Assembly (NCBI GenBank): GCA_023419605.1
Contig: JAEZXR010000023.1
Coordinates: 1-48,081, forward strand
DNA length: 48,081 nucleotides
Direction of reading: 5' to 3'
DNA from: Bacillota bacterium
GTDB lineage: Bacteria > Bacillota > Clostridia > Acetivibrionales > JAEZXR01
Below, piece by piece: positions 44,101 to 48,081 of this stretch. The notes beneath the pieces were generated by a model. It was not told where the DNA came from. It ran no database searches and was given only the letters and a program-made list of their open reading frames with translations. The first letter of the stretch is position 1. Each line of letters begins with the position of its first letter. The position numbers and the translations under genes were made by a program.

Positions 44101-47100
44101 TAGAGCTTGATGCAATCCCCTTAACGCCCAATGGCAAAGTAGACAGAAATGAATTGATGCACCGCCGGATTGAGTTTACGAAAACCAAAGAAGTATTTTC
44201 TCCCCAGACGGAAATAGAGAAAAAAGTTTTAACTATATGGAAAGAGGTCTTACATAACGAGGACATCGGTTCTGGTACCGGTTTTTTTGACGCAGGAGGA
44301 GATTCCTTTCTAGCGGTTATCGCTGCGGAAAGAATCAGAAAAACGTTTGATTGCGATTTTAATGCAACAACACTATTCAAATACAGTACTATTAAAGACA
44401 TTGGCCAATACCTTGAGCAAATGAAAGGGGAGTTTCTGACTTCCAGCCAAGGGCAAGACAAAAACATAGACGACCGCACTGCGGATGACTGCGAGAAGGA
44501 ACGGGCAAGCTTCTTCTCCAATAATACACCTTATCCGGAATATTATAAGGACAGTGCGGCAATTATAGGGATCTCCTGCCAATTCCCCGGGGCAAAGGAT
44601 CATCATGAATTCTGGCATAATCTCCGGGAGGGCAGGGAAAGCATCCGGTTCTTAACGCAAGAAGAGCTGAATGCATTGAATCTCCCGGAAGAGGTTGCTG
44701 GCCATCCGGGTTATGTCCCCGTGGAAGCAACCATTGAAGGAAAGGATTTTTTTGATGCAGGTTTCTTTAATATTTCGCATAGAGATGCAGGCTATATGGA
44801 TCCGCAGTTTAGAATGCTATTGCTTCATGCCTGGAAAGCGGTAGAGGACGCGGGATATATTCCGGAACAAATCCCCGAAACAGGAGTATTTATGTCTGCG
44901 AGCCATAGTATGTACCGGGCGCTTTTGCAGGATTTTGCCCGGGAAACGCCGCAGATGGTGAAAAGCGCAGATGATTATGTATCCTGGATAATGGCCCAGG
45001 GCGGGACAATCCCCACCATGATATCCCATAAGTTGGGCTTAAAGGGTCCTAGCTTTTTTGTGCACTCCAACTGCTCCTCCTCCCTGGTAGGATTCTATTC
45101 AGCCTGTCAAGGCTTGAAAAGCGGTGAATTTAAGTATGCCTTGGTAGGCGGTGCAGCTATATTTCCAACCTCCAATGCAGGCTATATCCATGAAGACGGA
45201 TTGAATTTTTCCAGCGATGGGCACTGTAAAGCCTTTACCGCTGCTGCGGATGGCATGGTCGGAGGTGAAGGCGTTGCTGTAGTCATGCTCAAAAATGCCC
45301 TGGATGCCGTCAGGGACGGAGATCATATTTATGCTCTTCTCCGGGGAGTTGGGCTCAATAATGACGGTGGGGCGAAAGTAGGCTTCTATGCACCCAGCGT
45401 GAAGGGACAGGAGGAAGTCATTCGGAAGGTATTGGTGTCTACAAAGATTCATCCGGAGTCTGTCAGTTATATTGAAGCGCATGGAACAGGGACAAAATTA
45501 GGAGACCCTATCGAACTTGCCGCACTGCAAGAGGTTTATCAAAAATATACGAATAAAAAGCAGTTTTGCGGTATCGGTTCGGTAAAAACCAATATCGGGC
45601 ATTTGGATACAGCGGCAGGTTTAGCTGGGGGAATTAAGGTTGTCTTGAGTTTATACCATAATGAAATTCCTCCCTCCCTTCATTACCAGGAGCCCAATCC
45701 TCATATTAATTTTACAGACTCTCCGTTTTATGTAGTAGATGCCCTTAAGAAACTGGAAAAAACTGTGGTTCCCCATAGAGCGGCACTGAGTTCTTTTGGA
45801 ATCGGAGGAACCAATGCCCACGCCATTTTTGAACAGTATACCGCTTTCGGTGTACAGGAGAAGCAGAACCGGGAACCGGATACCTATATCGTCCCTTTAT
45901 CTGCCAAAAATAAGGAACGTCTCAAAATATATGCCCGGAACTTTCTTAGCTATTTAAAAACAGCAAGGGGGAATACGGATATTCAAAACGGCTTTCCTTT
46001 CGCCGATATTGCATATACCCTTCAGGTAGGGCGAGAAATGATGGAAAGCAGAGTAGTGTGGGTCGTTGCCAATGTAACGGAATTAATCCAAAAGGTAGAG
46101 GCATATCTGGACGGAAAAGAACTCTTAATCGGTTGCTACTGTGGAGAGGGAAAACGTGTAAAGGATGCCGGACAGTTTTTTGAAAGTGATGAAGACGAAA
46201 GAAAATCCCTTGAAAAATGGATTAAGGAAGGAAGCGCCGAGAAACTGGCAGCGTTGTGGGCCAAGGGATTTCAACTGGATTGGGGCCTGCTCTATCCCGA
46301 TGCAAAGCCCGCACGGGTCAGCCTGCCTACTTATCCCTTTGCGCTGGAGAGCTATACAAACCCGAAGGGCATTGTGAAAAACTTTGGCAAACCCGCTGCT
46401 GCTTCGGTTCCTTCGGCTTTTATTCATCCTTTGCTGCATCAAAATACCTCTGATTTTTCAGAACAGCGCTTTACCTCAACCTTTACAGGACAGGAATTTT
46501 TCTTTAAAGACCACGTAGTACGGGGGCAGCGGGTTTTCCCCGGAGTTGCCTATCTTGAAATGGCACGGGCTGCAACAGAGCAAGCACTAGGAGGGTTGAA
46601 GGACGGTTGGACAGGAATCAGACTCAAAAATGTGGTTTGGGCTCGTCCTATTATGGCAGGCAAGCAGCCTGTTGAAGTGCATATAAGACTTATTCCGGAA
46701 GATAATGGAGAGATTTCCTATGAAATATACAGTCGTACGGAAACGGAGAGAGAGAAAACAGCCGTACATGGTCAGGGCTGCGTAATGCTGGAAACCATTG
46801 CAGAAGCACCTTTTTTGAATCTGTCTGTTCTTAAAGAGGGATGCACTGCCGGCACTCTGCATGCCGGACAATGCTATGAAGCTTTCCGTAAAGCCGGAAT
46901 CGACTATGGTCCCGGTCACCAGGGAATTAGGAAAATCCATATAGGCTTTGATTATGTGTTGGCTGAACTAACCCTTCCCGCTTTCATTTTTGATACCAGG
47001 GAACACTATGTTTTGCATCCCTGTATACTGGATGCGGCTTTGCAGGCGCCCTTAGGACTAATTCCGAATGCATGTGACGATACCGCTCTTCTTAAGCCTT

Positions 47101-48081
47101 CGGTACCATTTGCTCTTGAAGAACTTGTAATATATGGCAAGTGCACCGGCACTATGTGGGCATTGGTTCGGCGCAGCACCGGCAGTTCCGGAGAAGATAA
47201 GGTACGGAAGCTTGATATCGATATATGCGATGAACAGGGAAAGGTTTGCCTGCGTATGAGGGAACTCGCTTCCAGGACCCTGGATGGAGAGTTCCAGACC
47301 TATGAAGCCACCACCCCGCTATTAGAGGAGACCGTCCTATTGAGTCCTGTATGGGACGCGATGCAGTCCCGGGAAGTTCCAGCAGTTCATCCTGATACAG
47401 AAAAAATGATTATTGTGGGAGGAGAATCCACAAAAGCAATTCAAAAGCAGTATCCGAAGGTCCAGTATCTGGACCTTCATAAGAATGACAGTATCGCTGC
47501 TATCGAAGAGAAACTTCACCAATACAGTTCCATCAACCATATGATATGGATAGCACCGCAAACGCCGGTGGAATCTTTGACCGAAAACCAACTTATCGAA
47601 AGACAGGAAGAAGGAGTTCTCCAGATGTTCCGGCTGGTCAAAGCACTGCTGAAAGCAGGCTATGGAAGCCGCGATCTGGAGCTGAGCATCATAACTGCAC
47701 AAAGTCAGCCCATACATAAAAATAATCCGGTGAACCCAACCCATGCAAGCGTTCACGGCTTCATCGGTTCCCTGGCAAAGGAATATCCCAACTGGAAAAT
47801 ACGGCTGGTAGACATGGAAGCAGGAAATCTGGCTCTAGACGAAATATTTGCACTTCCTGCCGATAACCGGGGAACCTTGTTCGCCTACCGAGGCGGGGAA
47901 TGGTACCGGCAAAAATTAGTTCCGGTAGAGGCTGTACGCCCGGAGAAAACCCTTTACAGAACCGGAGGCGTCTATGTCGTCATCGGTGGTGCAGGAGGCA
48001 TCGGAGAAGTATGGAGCGAATACATGATTCGCAGTTACAAGGCCCGTATCATCTGGATCGGACGCAGGCAAAAGGACACCG
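41175..48081 (+). CDS. PKS-NRPS hybrid, 3' end outside the window
   Basis: This frame starts at ATG 41175, overlapping the upstream stop by four bases (ATGA), and stays open through the right edge (2302 complete codons visible). The order so far is a short N-terminal docking-like helix (MNLKEIFEAYKEGSLSTAQLQEQLDA), condensation domain (about 35-470), adenylation domain (496-990), PCP (1015-1080), KS (1128-1556), DH (1751-2040) and KR (from about 2055), broken at RRQKD after the NADPH loop. It receives the chain from the preceding PKS, adds an amino acid and resumes polyketide extension. No AT and no release domain are visible. The KS-DH-KR part closely resembles module B of the upstream protein. 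Translational coupling suggests equal amounts of both proteins. Confidence 0.95.
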   Translation, partial: MNLKEIFEAYKEGSLSTAQLQEQLDAFERESFKSPLSEGQKGLWILQKMVPGMSAYNVPLCFRMAGELDVEKFKQASDFLLRQYPILNSVVAVENGIPYQQYGRSGSIVFFEEDVSGFELPEILSTLKEKAGEPFSLEEGPLLRVCVLSRSKREFYLLITIHHIIFDGSSFLPLITTLLDAYREMLQGRTPDVLPFSSSYSDFVAWERTMLEGKEGEEHRAYWKQQLSGTLPALELPADYPRSSGQSFQGQVYTCPLSSELSRQVKEFALWQKVNPSIVFLSVLKVLLYRYTNQEDIIVGIPTMGRPQERFDALIGYFINMVAVRSREVGTKPFEAFIQEIQVNLADALDHAAYPFPVLVRELDVLREPGSSPVFQIAFYYQNFLHAESLKNLQKRYQPMFSMELVPQVHQQGEYEFELEVFEQEDRFTLNMKYDPHLFSAPTVMRMMEHYVKLLEGVMADPALMPGDYPLSSKAEQDTVVNHWNTTKAEYPQDKCFHMLFENQARKTPDAVAVSYEDECLTYRELDERSSCLAIYLQKYGVTPDCLVGICVERSLEMVIGLLGILKAGGAYVPLDPDYPTDRLQYMLQDSGASLVLTQSGLAGKLSQFAGKLNKIIALDKDWHEIERAAKTEKILKREVEPGHLAYVIYTSGSTGKPKGVMIPHKALTNFLISMGRKPGLTSEDKVLAVTTYCFDIAGLEIYLPLLYGAQCRICSAEKIKDAEKLRQEIRRIKPTLMQATPVTWMMLFQTGWKNEENIKILCGGEALPEKLKQDFIRTRCDAWNMFGPTETTIWSTIQHIEEGEPVTIGKPIANTQVYILDKNLKSVPVGVPGEICVAGDGVARGYLNRPELTAEKFVDNPFQTGTKLYKTGDSGRWLTSGNIEFLGRTDHQVKIRGFRIETGEIENQMNTHPEIRHSAVIARNLDGINQLVAYYVRKNQISDIQGDGGESTRSQSLREYLKLNLPDYMIPGIFIELDAIPLTPNGKVDRNELMHRRIEFTKTKEVFSPQTEIEKKVLTIWKEVLHNEDIGSGTGFFDAGGDSFLAVIAAERIRKTFDCDFNATTLFKYSTIKDIGQYLEQMKGEFLTSSQGQDKNIDDRTADDCEKERASFFSNNTPYPEYYKDSAAIIGISCQFPGAKDHHEFWHNLREGRESIRFLTQEELNALNLPEEVAGHPGYVPVEATIEGKDFFDAGFFNISHRDAGYMDPQFRMLLLHAWKAVEDAGYIPEQIPETGVFMSASHSMYRALLQDFARETPQMVKSADDYVSWIMAQGGTIPTMISHKLGLKGPSFFVHSNCSSSLVGFYSACQGLKSGEFKYALVGGAAIFPTSNAGYIHEDGLNFSSDGHCKAFTAAADGMVGGEGVAVVMLKNALDAVRDGDHIYALLRGVGLNNDGGAKVGFYAPSVKGQEEVIRKVLVSTKIHPESVSYIEAHGTGTKLGDPIELAALQEVYQKYTNKKQFCGIGSVKTNIGHLDTAAGLAGGIKVVLSLYHNEIPPSLHYQEPNPHINFTDSPFYVVDALKKLEKTVVPHRAALSSFGIGGTNAHAIFEQYTAFGVQEKQNREPDTYIVPLSAKNKERLKIYARNFLSYLKTARGNTDIQNGFPFADIAYTLQVGREMMESRVVWVVANVTELIQKVEAYLDGKELLIGCYCGEGKRVKDAGQFFESDEDERKSLEKWIKEGSAEKLAALWAKGFQLDWGLLYPDAKPARVSLPTYPFALESYTNPKGIVKNFGKPAAASVPSAFIHPLLHQNTSDFSEQRFTSTFTGQEFFFKDHVVRGQRVFPGVAYLEMARAATEQALGGLKDGWTGIRLKNVVWARPIMAGKQPVEVHIRLIPEDNGEISYEIYSRTETEREKTAVHGQGCVMLETIAEAPFLNLSVLKEGCTAGTLHAGQCYEAFRKAGIDYGPGHQGIRKIHIGFDYVLAELTLPAFIFDTREHYVLHPCILDAALQAPLGLIPNACDDTALLKPSVPFALEELVIYGKCTGTMWALVRRSTGSSGEDKVRKLDIDICDEQGKVCLRMRELASRTLDGEFQTYEATTPLLEETVLLSPVWDAMQSREVPAVHPDTEKMIIVGGESTKAIQKQYPKVQYLDLHKNDSIAAIEEKLHQYSSINHMIWIAPQTPVESLTENQLIERQEEGVLQMFRLVKALLKAGYGSRDLELSIITAQSQPIHKNNPVNPTHASVHGFIGSLAKEYPNWKIRLVDMEAGNLALDEIFALPADNRGTLFAYRGGEWYRQKLVPVEAVRPEKTLYRTGGVYVVIGGAGGIGEVWSEYMIRSYKARIIWIGRRQKDT
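41277..44420 (+). other. NRPS module C-A-PCP, predicted glycine
   Basis: The C domain has the active HHIIFDG (H162, H163, D167, G168). The A domain has YTSGSTGKPKG, MFGPTETTIW, YKTGDSGRW and NGKVDR. Read against GrsA positions the pocket is D-I-L-Q-L-G-M-I-W-K, close to the known glycine code DILQLGLIW. The PCP is intact (AGGDSFLAV, S1044). No epimerase, oxidase or methyltransferase is inserted. Confidence 0.85.
44556..48081 (+). other. KS-DH-KR after the NRPS, right edge
   Basis: The KS has C1300 in VHSNCSSSLVG, EAHGTGTKLGDPIE and KTNIGHLD. The serine-asparagine form before the Cys, unlike DTACSSS of the other KSs, is often met in trans-AT KSs that take an aminoacyl chain. DH has FFKDHVVRGQRVFPG and HPCILDAALQ. 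KR contains the GGAGGIGEVWSEYMI loop and is cut by the window end, so its catalytic Tyr and the following ACP are not visible. Confidence 0.87.

Overview
The window looks like chromosomal DNA of an anaerobic, endospore-forming member of the Clostridia. The reasons are the AT-rich intergenic DNA with GGAGG-type ribosome binding sites, a SpoVB/MurJ-type flippase, a CgeB-type spore glycosyltransferase, a DUF3343 (Se/S carrier-like) protein of a kind common in clostridia, and a phage-type lysis cassette. Species cannot be read from the sequence. I saw no rRNA, tRNA, CRISPR array or insertion sequence.

Layout. 0-5 kb holds an orphan Tdi1-like immunity protein, a short RadC/JAB protein, a YifB/ComM AAA protein and a threonine-aldolase-like PLP enzyme, followed by low-complexity DNA and a 50-bp perfect palindrome. 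5.1-7.4 kb (minus strand) is a compact cassette: LLH-type holin, bifunctional amidase/glucosaminidase endolysin and a second holin-like protein. 7.8-9.0 kb holds an unrecognised Cys-containing protein and a DUF3343 protein.

9.2-22.1 kb is a glycan block: a CgeB-like transferase, RfbB and RfbA, two NeuD/PglD-type N-acyltransferases, four tandem paralogous GT2 transferases, a VioA-like aminotransferase, and a minus-strand NeuD-FabH-Hbd operon. Together they could make dTDP-4-amino-4,6-dideoxyglucose carrying an N-(3-hydroxyacyl) group and transfer it to a surface, perhaps the spore surface. Six transcription units between 7.4 and 22.2 kb are preceded by boxes close to the sigma-K pattern AC-N16/17-CATA, which suggests late mother-cell expression. 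A SpoVB-like flippase and a small HNH protein follow.

From 24.3 kb to the right edge lies an AT-less (trans-AT type) polyketide synthase-NRPS cluster. It has a consensus sigma-A promoter, an eroded acyltransferase gene, an alpha/beta hydrolase, a SAM methyltransferase, a 4827-residue PKS (ACP-ACP / KS-DH-ACP-ER / KS-DH-KR-inactive ACP-cMT-ACP-ER / KS-ACP) and, overlapping it by ATGA, a PKS-NRPS (C-A-PCP / KS-DH-KR...) that runs off the window. The adenylation pocket reads as glycine. No functional AT, loading enzyme or release domain lies in the window, so the cluster must continue to the right. The enoylreductases after the ACPs, the KR-less first extension module, the ACP without its serine and the atypical third KS make this assembly line unusual.
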